Shown here: positions 5,225 to 10,790 of the stretch, piece by piece
Position numbering within the stretch: position 1 is the first letter of the stretch
Layout: every line of letters starts with the position of its first letter
The notes under the pieces: model-generated
What the model was told of the DNA's origin: nothing
Databases searched by the model: none
What the model saw: the letters and a program-made list of their open reading frames with translations, nothing else
Assembly (NCBI GenBank): GCA_964594965.1
Contig: CAZQMX010000013.1
Coordinates: 1 to 10,790, forward strand
DNA length: 10,790 nucleotides
Origin: CAZQMX01 sp964594965
GTDB lineage: Bacteria; Patescibacteriota; Minisyncoccia; Portnoybacterales; UBA2143
Direction of reading: 5' to 3'
Translations under genes and position numbers: made by a program

Positions 5225-6280
5225 TCATTCCCTGGGCGGTTCTTTGTATTGGCTGGTAACCAGAACGTCTTTTAAAGTATCAACATCTTCTAAAACCATG
5301 CCGGTTCCCCGGACAACCGCTGTTAATGGATCCTCGACTAATTTAACCGGCATTTCGGTCTGTTCCTCTATTAACTCATTCAAGCCACGCAAAAGACCGC
5401 CGCCGCCGACTAAATATATTCCCCTTTTCATAATATCAGCGACCAGTTCAGGCGGAGTTTCTTCAATACTTGATTTAATTTCATTAACTAGGACTTTGAC
5501 CGACCGGGATAAGGCCTTCCTTATCTGGCTATCATCAATGGCAATTTCCTTTGGTAATCCGGTAACAATATCTCTTCCTCTCATATTGGTCTCTAGTTTT
5601 TCTTCCAAATGATAAGCTGAGCCAATCTCTAATTTAATATCTTCAGCGGTTTTTTCACCCAACAAAAGATTAAATTCATCCCTGGCATAACTGATAATAT
5701 CTTCGTTTAATTTATCGCCGGCTGTCCGTAAACTCCGCGAAACAACAATTCCTCCCAAAGAAATGACAGCGACTTCGGTTGTTCCGCCGCCAATATCAAC
5801 AATCATATTACCGGCCGGCTCCTGGACCGGTAATCGGATGCCAATTGCTGCTGCCATTGGTTCTTCAATTAGATAAACCTCTCTTGCTCCGGCGCTCCGG
5901 GTTGCGTCTTCAACCGCTTTTTTTTCAACTTCGGTCACTCCCGAGGGGATACCAACCGCTATCCTCGGCCGGGGTAAAATGGAAAAACTTTCCCGATGGA
6001 CTTTATCAATGAAGAATTTAAGCATTTGCTCAGTAACTTCGAAGTCAGAAACAACTCCGGCAACTAAAGGCCGGGAAGCAATAATGTGTCCCGGCGTCCG
6101 ACCAACCATTTTCTTGGCTTCCTGGCCGATTGAAAGAATCTGGCCAGTTTTCTGATTAATAGCTACAACCGAAGGCTCATTGATAACAATGCCCCGGCCT
6201 TTAACATAGACCAGGGTATTGGCAGTGCCTAAATCAATACCAACATCTTTTGAAAAAATTCCAAAGAGATTATTTAACAC
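5225..6280 (-). CDS. mreB: Rod-shape-determining actin homologue MreB
   Basis: MreB forms ATP-dependent filaments on the inner face of the membrane and guides cell-wall synthesis. At 351 residues it has the family length. The N-terminus LFGIFSKDVGIDLGTANTLVY holds the phosphate-1 loop (Asp12-Thr22); VDIGGGTTEVAVISLGG (161-177) is phosphate-2; the catalytic Glu is in LIEEPMAAAIG (Glu140); GDKLNEDI (188-195) and YLVGGGGLLRGL (289-300) form the adenosine pocket. Start is GTG at 6278-6280; it gives the standard N-terminus, but no Shine-Dalgarno is visible because a palindromic repeat ends only 7 bp before it. mreC and mreD do not follow; instead the transcript runs into hairpins and a new promoter. 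It stops with TGA. Confidence 0.95.
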   Translation of the reverse strand: MLNNLFGIFSKDVGIDLGTANTLVYVKGRGIVINEPSVVAINQKTGQILSIGQEAKKMVGRTPGHIIASRPLVAGVVSDFEVTEQMLKFFIDKVHRESFSILPRPRIAVGIPSGVTEVEKKAVEDATRSAGAREVYLIEEPMAAAIGIRLPVQEPAGNMIVDIGGGTTEVAVISLGGIVVSRSLRTAGDKLNEDIISYARDEFNLLLGEKTAEDIKLEIGSAYHLEEKLETNMRGRDIVTGLPKEIAIDDSQIRKALSRSVKVLVNEIKSSIEETPPELVADIMKRGIYLVGGGGLLRGLNELIEEQTEMPVKLVEDPLTAVVRGTGMVLEDVDTLKDVLVTSQYKEPPRE

Positions 6281-6287
6281 TCTGATT

Positions 6288-6354
6288 TGTCATTCTGAGC
6301 GTTAGCGAAGAATCTGAAAGATTCTTCAGTCGCTATCGCTCCTTCAGAATGACA
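6288..6354. repeat. 67-bp palindromic repeat spanning the proS end and mreB leader
   Basis: The ends are a perfect 11-bp inverted repeat, TGTCATTCTGA (6288-6298) and TCAGAATGACA (6344-6354). The core is GAAGAATCT-GAA-AGATTCTTC (6307-6327). Between them GAGCGTTAGC faces GCTATCGCTC with one mismatch; only a few bases (AGT at 6328-6330 and CCT) stay unpaired. From memory, closely similar sequences of the TGTCATTCTGAG...GAAGAATCT type are scattered between genes in many unrelated environmental bacteria, so I take this as a mobile repetitive element. Its right arm is read as the last six codons and the TAG stop of proS; its left arm ends 7 bp before the mreB start. Confidence 0.8.
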
Positions 6355-7580
6355 CCCATTATCTTATCTATCTTTACTAATTCTACTTCCTCGCTCCTTC
6401 GCTTTTTAACCTCAACCGAATCTTCTTTAATGGTCTTATCACTGACAACCACCCGATAAGGAATACCAATTAAATCAGCATCAGCAAACTTCTCCCCGGC
6501 TGACTTTTCATCCCGGTCATCATAAAGAACCTCAATTTTCTCTTCAACCAAGTCCTGATAAAGTTTATCAGCCGCTTCCCTTGTTCCTTCCAAGCTAATT
6601 AAATGAACCTTGAAAGGAGCGACAATTTCCGGCCAGATGATTCCATTCTTATCATTCATGATTTCAGCAATTATTCCTATCAGCCTCTGTAGACCAATCC
6701 CATAACAACCCATAATTACCAATTGGTCTTTACCGTTTTTATCCTTAAAACTCAAATCAAAAACCTTAGAGAATTTTGTTCCTAATTTAAATATATTACC
6801 CACTTCAATAGATTTTTCTTCTTTTAATTCTTTGCTGCCGCACTCTGGGCACTTATTTTTTTGATCGGCCAATATTTCTTTATTGACTGCTATCTTACAT
6901 TTCCCACAGATATAGATTATATCTTCACCTGCTTTAGAAACGGTTTGGTATTCATGAGAATACTTAGAAAAAGTCCCGCCTGAAGCGTAAGTGATATATG
7001 TTTTCTCGCCTATGCCACAACGATTGAATATATTAACATAAGCTGTCTTGCATTTTTCATAATATTTATCTAGGTCGTTTTGATCAGCATGAAAAGAATA
7101 TAGGTCTTTCATCACAAATTCACGTCCCCTTAATAGACCTGATTTAGGTCTCTTCTCATCACGAAATTTATTCTGAATATGATAGACGGCCAATGGTAAA
7201 TCCTTATAAGAAGAGACGAACCTCTTTAGAAGTGGCGAAATTACTTCTTCGTGAGTCGGACCCAAAGCAATGTCAGTTTTTGAATAGAAGCTCGTAAATT
7301 TGAACAAGTCGTCCATCTCGTCCCATCTCTCGGTTGCTTGCCAATTCTTTTTTGGATGCATTGTTGGCATATATATTTCTTGCCCATCAATAGTATCCAT
7401 CTCTTCCTTAATAATATTCTCTATCTTTTTATAAACTCGCCAACCTAAAGGCAACAAAGTATAAACACCAGCCATTAACTTATCAACAAAACCAGCTCTA
7501 ACTAAGAGCTTGGCATTAAGGCTAATCTCATCTTTGGGAACATTTTTAATTGTTTTGGTAAAAAGTTTTGATTGTCGCAT
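6333..7580 (-). CDS. proS: Prolyl-tRNA synthetase, short form without the INS editing domain
   Basis: This class II synthetase attaches proline to tRNA-Pro. Class signatures are present: the proline-binding TxE in GPTHEE (Thr109, Glu111), motif 2 FRDEKRP...LLRGREFVMKDLYSF (139-163) and motif 3 GCYGIGLQRLIG (291-302). The C-terminal anticodon-binding domain spans about 322-405 (APFKVHLISL, then DDRDEKSAGEKFADADLIGIPYR). The protein has 415 residues, against about 570 for the common bacterial type; the roughly 180-residue YbaK-like INS editing domain is replaced by a small zinc-ribbon-like segment with Cys225, Cys228, Cys244 and Cys247. The last six residues VILKER and the stop are encoded by the palindromic repeat at 6288-6354. 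The ATG begins one base after the rseP stop (TAATATG), with no Shine-Dalgarno, implying coupled translation. Confidence 0.95.
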   Translation of the reverse strand: MRQSKLFTKTIKNVPKDEISLNAKLLVRAGFVDKLMAGVYTLLPLGWRVYKKIENIIKEEMDTIDGQEIYMPTMHPKKNWQATERWDEMDDLFKFTSFYSKTDIALGPTHEEVISPLLKRFVSSYKDLPLAVYHIQNKFRDEKRPKSGLLRGREFVMKDLYSFHADQNDLDKYYEKCKTAYVNIFNRCGIGEKTYITYASGGTFSKYSHEYQTVSKAGEDIIYICGKCKIAVNKEILADQKNKCPECGSKELKEEKSIEVGNIFKLGTKFSKVFDLSFKDKNGKDQLVIMGCYGIGLQRLIGIIAEIMNDKNGIIWPEIVAPFKVHLISLEGTREAADKLYQDLVEEKIEVLYDDRDEKSAGEKFADADLIGIPYRVVVSDKTIKEDSVEVKKRRSEEVELVKIDKIMGVILKER

Positions 7581-7581
7581 A

Positions 7582-8685
7582 TTAGAATAATCTTACCACA
7601 TCTCGCCAGGTAATGGCGAGCATTAAAAGAATTAAAACAACAAAACCAATTGTATGAGCTAGTCCTTCAATTTTCTGACTGACCGGCGATCCCTTAATTT
7701 TCTCAATTAAAATAAAAAGCAGGCGACCGCCATCAAGAGCCGGAAAAGGAAGGATATTAATAATAGCCAGATTAATGCTTAAAATCGCGGTAAATTGAAG
7801 AAGATAAACAAATCCTAATTGGGCTGCCTGGCCGGTTAAGGAGAAAATATAGACCGGGCCGCCGCCTTCAATCATAGCGCTACCGGTAGTTAATAGTTGC
7901 CAGATTAAACTAGCTAAAGTTACAACAATCACTCCAACCAAAGTCAAAGCGCTAACAAAGCCCATCCATATTGCCTTATACCAAGGCAAAGAAACAATAG
8001 CTGTTTTTGCTAGACCAACTCCCAAGGGCCCATCATTTTCAGAAAAACTTGTCCGGGCAAATATCCCTTCTTCAAAAACCTCCTGACCCCGCTTAAATAC
8101 AAGGGTTATTTCCTCTCCCTGATGAGCGCTGACAAATTCTTGAACTTGGATAACTGTATTTACTGTTAATTGTTCGTTGTTCGCTGTTAATTGTTTTATT
8201 GTATCTCCGATTCTTACTCCGGCTTCTTCAGCCGGAGAACCGGAAACAATCTGAGTAATTTGAACTTTAACATCCTTAAAATCACCTGCCTGGTCTTCGT
8301 CAATAATTGTCGGTAAGCCAACAAAATGACCAATACTTAACAAAAAGGCAGCTAAAAGAAAATTCATTATTACTCCGGCTGATATAATCCAGATTCTTTT
8401 TTTGATTGGTTGATTGTAAAATGCCCTTTTTTCATCTTCAGGACTAATTTTCTTTTTTTTGCCGTCTTCTCCAAAAATCTTAACAAAACCACCAATAGGC
8501 AAAAGATTTAAAGAATAAATTGTCTCTCCTTTTTTAATGCCAAAAATCCTTGGCGGTAGCCCAAAGCCAAATTCTTCAATTTTAATTCCTGCCCGTTTGG
8601 CTGTAATAAAATGACCTAACTCATGGACAAAAACCAGGAGCCCGAGAACCAGAATAAAAATGATGATAGTTAAAAGTATTGCCAT
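7582..8685 (-). CDS. rseP: Site-2 intramembrane zinc metalloprotease RseP
   Basis: This membrane protease cleaves transmembrane segments of substrates such as anti-sigma factors or leftover signal peptides. The 367 residues hold the zinc site VHELGHF (HExxH at 21-25) in the first helix, a second conserved segment NLLPIGGFVKIFGED (60-74), a single PDZ domain (about 128-210, with IVSGSPAEEAGVRIGD), and the third zinc ligand Asp318 in NILPFPALDGGRLLF (310-324). Membrane segments lie near 3-20, 98-120, 243-265, 292-312 and 343-360. The PDZ loop contains the repetitive peptide QLTANNEQLTVN (165-176), encoded by a duplicated 12-mer. The ATG begins one base after the frr TGA (TGATATG), and proS starts one base after its own stop. 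One PDZ domain, not the two of E. coli, is usual for this short form. Confidence 0.95.
   Translation of the reverse strand: MAILLTIIIFILVLGLLVFVHELGHFITAKRAGIKIEEFGFGLPPRIFGIKKGETIYSLNLLPIGGFVKIFGEDGKKKKISPEDEKRAFYNQPIKKRIWIISAGVIMNFLLAAFLLSIGHFVGLPTIIDEDQAGDFKDVKVQITQIVSGSPAEEAGVRIGDTIKQLTANNEQLTVNTVIQVQEFVSAHQGEEITLVFKRGQEVFEEGIFARTSFSENDGPLGVGLAKTAIVSLPWYKAIWMGFVSALTLVGVIVVTLASLIWQLLTTGSAMIEGGGPVYIFSLTGQAAQLGFVYLLQFTAILSINLAIINILPFPALDGGRLLFILIEKIKGSPVSQKIEGLAHTIGFVVLILLMLAITWRDVVRLF
8163..8195 (-). repeat. Duplicated 12-mer inside the rseP PDZ coding region
   Basis: The 12-mer CTGTTAATTGTT occurs at 8163-8174 and 8184-8195, separated by CGTTGTTCG. It is translated on the minus strand as QLTANNEQLTVN. 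The composition (only variants of TTAATTG and GTTCG) is that of short tandem repeats seen in AT-rich bacterial genomes, and the encoded peptide has low complexity unlike the rest of the protein. Confidence 0.65.
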
Positions 8686-8686
8686 A

Positions 8687-9244
8687 TCAGATGGTCATTA
8701 TCTCCTCTTCTTTTTTCTTTTTCATTTCGTCAATCTTTTGATTATACTCATCAACGATTTTCTGAAGTTCATCTTTGCCTCTAAATTTATCATCCTCCGT
8801 TATTTCCTTCCCTTGCTCTAAATCCTGAATCTGCCGCCAGGCCTCTTCCCTTTGCCGGCGAATACTAATTCGGCATTCTTCTACTTTTTCTTGAAGAATC
8901 TTGGCTAATTCTTTTCTTCTTTCCTCGCTTAAAGGAGGAATTTGTAAACGAATTGAATCATCATCAACTACCGGACTTAATCCTAATTTTGACTGACTAA
9001 TCGCCTTTTCAATTATTGGAATAATGCTCTTATCCCAGGGACGGACAATTATTAGGCGCGGTTCCGGAGATTGAATAGCTGCTAATTGCTTCAAAGGCAT
9101 TTTTTGGTCATAGGCCTCAATTTCCAAATTCTCCAAAAGACTTGGTGTTGCCCGGCCAGCTTGAAGAGTAGCCATTTCTTCTTTAAGGTAATTAATGGTT
9201 TTTTCAAGACCGGGTTTAATTTTATTAATAATTTCCTTATACAT
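8687..9244 (-). CDS. frr: Ribosome recycling factor
   Basis: RRF works with EF-G to split the post-termination ribosome so that it can start again. The 185 residues match the family length. The sequence has domain I helices with EEMATLQAGRATP (about 22-34 from this start), the domain II beta region IEAYDQKMPLKQLAAIQSPEPRLIIVRPWD, and the long C-terminal helix with CRISIRRQREEAWRQI, including the conserved arginines. I chose the ATG at 9242-9244 because it gives the canonical MYKEIINKIKPGLEKT start, comes one base after the stop of the propeller gene (TAATATG) and has a GAGGA ribosome site (9251-9255). An upstream in-frame start at 9268 would add eight residues that match nothing in the family. 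It sits without the usual pyrH or tsf next to it. Confidence 0.95.
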   Translation of the reverse strand: MYKEIINKIKPGLEKTINYLKEEMATLQAGRATPSLLENLEIEAYDQKMPLKQLAAIQSPEPRLIIVRPWDKSIIPIIEKAISQSKLGLSPVVDDDSIRLQIPPLSEERRKELAKILQEKVEECRISIRRQREEAWRQIQDLEQGKEITEDDKFRGKDELQKIVDEYNQKIDEMKKKKEEEIMTI

Positions 9245-9245
9245 A

Positions 9246-10301
9246 TTATTCCTCGTGCATACCGGCATAAATCATTTTTGGATCATTGGGATCAATGATA
9301 ATCACCTTAATATCTCTCTGGCTGTTTAATCCATGAACAGTCCAGTTTATCCCCTGGTCAACGCTCCGATAAAGAACCGGACCAGCGCCGTAATACAAAT
9401 AATCGGTATTATCACTTCCAATAGCCAGACTTAAAACCGGCCTTGAATTAGGCGGCATAATAATATTGACTTCCTGCCAAGTATTCCCGCCATCCTTGGT
9501 CGTTAAAAGCCCATACTCTGACCCGGCGTATAAAATGCTTGGTCTTTTTGAATCAATAACCAGGTTTTCTACTCTCTCTGACTGGCGGAAATCCTCCAGT
9601 TTTTCCTCAAATGACTGCCAATTTTTCCCTTTATCAGATGTTTTGTAAATACCTTTTTCAAAAGTGCTTAAATAGACAACCCGGGTATCCCGGGGATTAA
9701 TGACAATATCAGAAATGACATCTTCAAACCATCTCATTGTTTCCCAGGATTTTCCGTAATCAGTACTTTTGAGAAATCCGCCCTGGGCAGTACCGATATA
9801 GACTATGGAGGAGTCAAAACTATCAATTGCCACCGCAAAAACAGCAAATTTTTCTTTTGAAACGATATAGACCTCTTCCCATGATTCACCGCCATCCTGG
9901 CTTCTAAAAACCCGGCCTTTTTTATCCTGATAAACCCCGGCATAAATCCGGTCAGGATCCTTTGGATCAATAGCGATATCATAAACATTAGCCCGGGAAG
10001 AAAAAACTCCGTTTCTATCCTCTAACCGATGCCAGTATTTTCCCTGGGAAAAACTTTTGTAGATTCCATTACCCCGGCTGCCAAGATAAAGAATACTAGT
10101 ATTATCTGGATTAACTGCCATTGATAAAACATTCAAGGCCGTAATGGAAAGAGCATTATCCCTAAGAGTTAAATGCTCCCAACTTTCGCCCTGGTCAAGG
10201 GATTTATATAATCCGCCATCAGAAATTCTTTCCTGGCACTGGGTCGGAAAAAAAGCCAGAAAAGCAAAGACCGGAATAACGACAAAAAGAGATTTTCTCA
10301 T
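9246..10301 (-). CDS. Exported Asp-box (BNR/Ycf48-like) seven-bladed beta-propeller protein
   Basis: The 351-residue protein starts with a Sec-type signal peptide (basic RK, hydrophobic 5-18, cleavage probably near 20-25) and then has seven Asp-box motifs of the S-x-D-x-G-x-x-W type: 34-41, 83-90 (Asp replaced by Ser), 134-141, 179-186, 221-228, 268-275 and 313-320. They recur every 42-51 residues, each alternating with an I.I.P..P..IYAG-like strand, so it should fold as a seven-bladed propeller related to Ycf48/sortilin domains. Sialidase catalytic residues are not evident, so a binding or scaffold role outside the membrane is more likely than hydrolysis. Cys22 is not in a standard lipobox (PTQC), so lipidation is doubtful. 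Its ATG overlaps the holB stop as ATGA, and frr follows one base after its own stop. Confidence 0.82.
   Translation of the reverse strand: MRKSLFVVIPVFAFLAFFPTQCQERISDGGLYKSLDQGESWEHLTLRDNALSITALNVLSMAVNPDNTSILYLGSRGNGIYKSFSQGKYWHRLEDRNGVFSSRANVYDIAIDPKDPDRIYAGVYQDKKGRVFRSQDGGESWEEVYIVSKEKFAVFAVAIDSFDSSIVYIGTAQGGFLKSTDYGKSWETMRWFEDVISDIVINPRDTRVVYLSTFEKGIYKTSDKGKNWQSFEEKLEDFRQSERVENLVIDSKRPSILYAGSEYGLLTTKDGGNTWQEVNIIMPPNSRPVLSLAIGSDNTDYLYYGAGPVLYRSVDQGINWTVHGLNSQRDIKVIIIDPNDPKMIYAGMHEE
9251..9255 (-). promoter_or_regulatory. frr: Shine-Dalgarno deciding the frr start
   Basis: Minus strand GAGGA lies six bases before the ATG at 9242-9244, inside the last codons of the propeller gene. It supports the 185-residue form of RRF over the longer one. 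Confidence 0.6.
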
Positions 10302-10790
10302 ATTTCTAACATTAGAACTTCTAAAGCTAATCGGGCATTAATGCTCGGATTAGCCAAAAGCCAGTCCGTTTTTTTAATTGATTGAATAATCTGCTTGAGT
10401 TTTAGAATTGAATACGATTTTTGGTATTTAACTGATTCAGGGTAAAGAGTTAAATTAGAACAATCGGCGTTTAATAAGATTAGGTCTCTGAACCAAAAAA
10501 GCCAGGTGCTGAGAATCCGGCGGGCTAAAGGAACGTTTTTCGATACTCCTTCAACATACTGGTATCGTCCATTTAAATCTGATTTCAAAACCTTTTCTAA
10601 TTGAGAGATTATTTCTTTTTCTCTTTTTAAAAGTTCAGGGTTTTCCAGATATTCCATGGCTAATCTTGGTCGGCCATTAGCCAAACGAATAACCTGGCGA
10701 ACCTGTCGAAGGTTCGACCTCCGATAATCGGAGGTCGAACCTTCGACAGTCAAACCTTTCTCTATTTCATCACTCGGAACAGGCAAGAAA
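10298..10790 (-). CDS. holB: DNA polymerase III delta-prime subunit, C-terminal part (window-edge partial)
   Basis: The frame is open to the window edge, so the N-terminal AAA+ domain lies outside. The visible 163 or so residues, starting FLPVPSDEIEKGL, match the lid and C-terminal collar domain of clamp-loader delta-prime: a lid-like RLANGRPRLAMEYLENPE, then a helical collar ending INARLALEVLMLEI, typical of HolB. The protein would help load the sliding clamp on DNA. Family assignment rests on the C-terminal pattern only, so DnaX or another clamp-loader paralogue is a less likely alternative. A 47-bp perfect palindrome (10703-10749) is translated inside it, between EIEKGL and VIRLANGRP. It ends with a TGA that overlaps the start of the propeller gene. 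Confidence 0.75.
   Translation of the reverse strand, partial: FLPVPSDEIEKGLTVEGSTSDYRRSNLRQVRQVIRLANGRPRLAMEYLENPELLKREKEIISQLEKVLKSDLNGRYQYVEGVSKNVPLARRILSTWLFWFRDLILLNADCSNLTLYPESVKYQKSYSILKLKQIIQSIKKTDWLLANPSINARLALEVLMLEI
10691..10708. repeat. holB: Near-perfect 9-bp tandem repeat at the edge of the holB palindrome
   Basis: AACCTGGCG (10691-10699) and AACCTGTCG (10700-10708) are adjacent and differ at one base. They are read as the repeated residues RQV-RQV. The second copy runs into the left arm of the palindrome, so it could be a target-site duplication or a product of the insertion. Confidence 0.4.
10703..10749. repeat. holB: 47-bp perfect palindrome translated inside holB
   Basis: A 23-base left arm (10703-10725, beginning CTGTCGAAGGTTCGACC) is the exact reverse complement of the right arm (10727-10749), with a single central A at 10726. 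Read on the minus strand it encodes VEGSTSDYRRSNLRQ in the holB frame with no stop. The core GGTCGAACCTTCGAC is itself made of smaller inverted repeats. Perfect pairing over 23 bases within an essential gene cannot be a coding coincidence and points to a recently inserted palindromic element. Confidence 0.92.

Noticed and set aside
5139..5612. Plus-strand 157-residue open frame
   Set aside because: It lies opposite the mreB 3' half and its downstream hairpins, and its translation is low-complexity with no family pattern. It is a shadow of mreB.
9245..9268. Longer frr start giving MPVCTRNN at the N-terminus
   Set aside because: The extra residues overlap the propeller gene and lack a family match; the ATG at 9244 has a ribosome site and the canonical RRF beginning.
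10230..10240. Lipobox at Cys22 of the propeller protein
   Set aside because: The residues before the cysteine (PTQ) do not fit the lipobox consensus, with Gln at -1, so a plain Sec signal peptide is preferred.
9246..10301. Propeller protein as an active sialidase
   Set aside because: Asp-boxes alone are structural; the arginine triad and Tyr/Glu pair of sialidases are not evident.
1..10790. Alternative genetic code (TGA as Gly or Trp)
   Set aside because: TGA ends holB, frr, mreB, mutM and GH1 at family-typical C-termini and no internal TGA is needed for any protein.
1..10790. tRNA, rRNA, CRISPR array, transposase or prophage gene
   Set aside because: None was seen on either strand: spacers are all under 160 bp, and the repeats present are palindromes or a single 12-mer pair, not spaced direct-repeat arrays.

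Overview
The window looks like chromosomal DNA of an uncultured bacterium, most likely of the Candidate Phyla Radiation (Patescibacteria/Parcubacteria-like). That placement is inferred from AT-rich, tightly packed genes, a compact ProRS without the usual editing insertion, and the general look of the glycosidase/EamA and HolB/propeller proteins; no rRNA or marker tree is available here. The genetic code appears standard: TGA ends several intact genes (holB, frr, mreB, mutM, GH1), so the Gracilibacteria/SR1 recoding is not in use. A run of ten Ns at 3230-3239 marks a scaffold join, so this is a draft metagenome-type assembly.

Every gene I can support is on the minus strand, so transcription runs from right to left. 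The first block (10790 down to about 5225) is a housekeeping chain: the C-terminal part of DNA polymerase III delta-prime (holB, cut by the window edge), an exported seven-bladed Asp-box propeller, ribosome recycling factor (frr), site-2 protease (rseP), prolyl-tRNA synthetase (proS) and the actin homologue mreB. Genes from holB to proS are joined by ATGA overlaps or by one-base stop/start gaps (TAATATG, TGATATG), which suggests one transcript with coupled translation. The chain ends in hairpins between mreB and mutM.

The second block (5073 down to 1107) starts from a probable promoter at 5103-5131 and holds mutM (DNA repair), a GH1 beta-glycosidase, an EamA/DMT membrane transporter broken by a frameshift, and a membrane-anchored clan GH-A glycosidase-like protein. 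The last three look like a small glycan-use or glycoconjugate module. The third block (1076 down to 79) starts at a very good sigma-70 promoter with an extended -10 and a roughly 90-nt leader. It holds an unrecognised 118-residue protein and a SpoU-family RNA 2'-O-ribose methyltransferase, separated by a strong GNRA-type hairpin.

The most unusual signal is a set of palindromic or short repetitive elements that lie inside protein-coding sequence. A 47-bp perfect palindrome is translated within holB. A 67-bp long palindrome supplies the last six codons and the stop of proS and ends 7 bp before the mreB start codon. A duplicated 12-mer encodes a repetitive peptide inside the RseP PDZ domain. A fourth palindrome with GC-rich centre overlaps the stop codon of the SpoU gene. 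Together they resemble the protein-embedded palindromic elements of Rickettsia, but with different sequences. No rRNA, tRNA, CRISPR array, transposase or integrase was seen, and no stretch above 300 bases lacks a gene.
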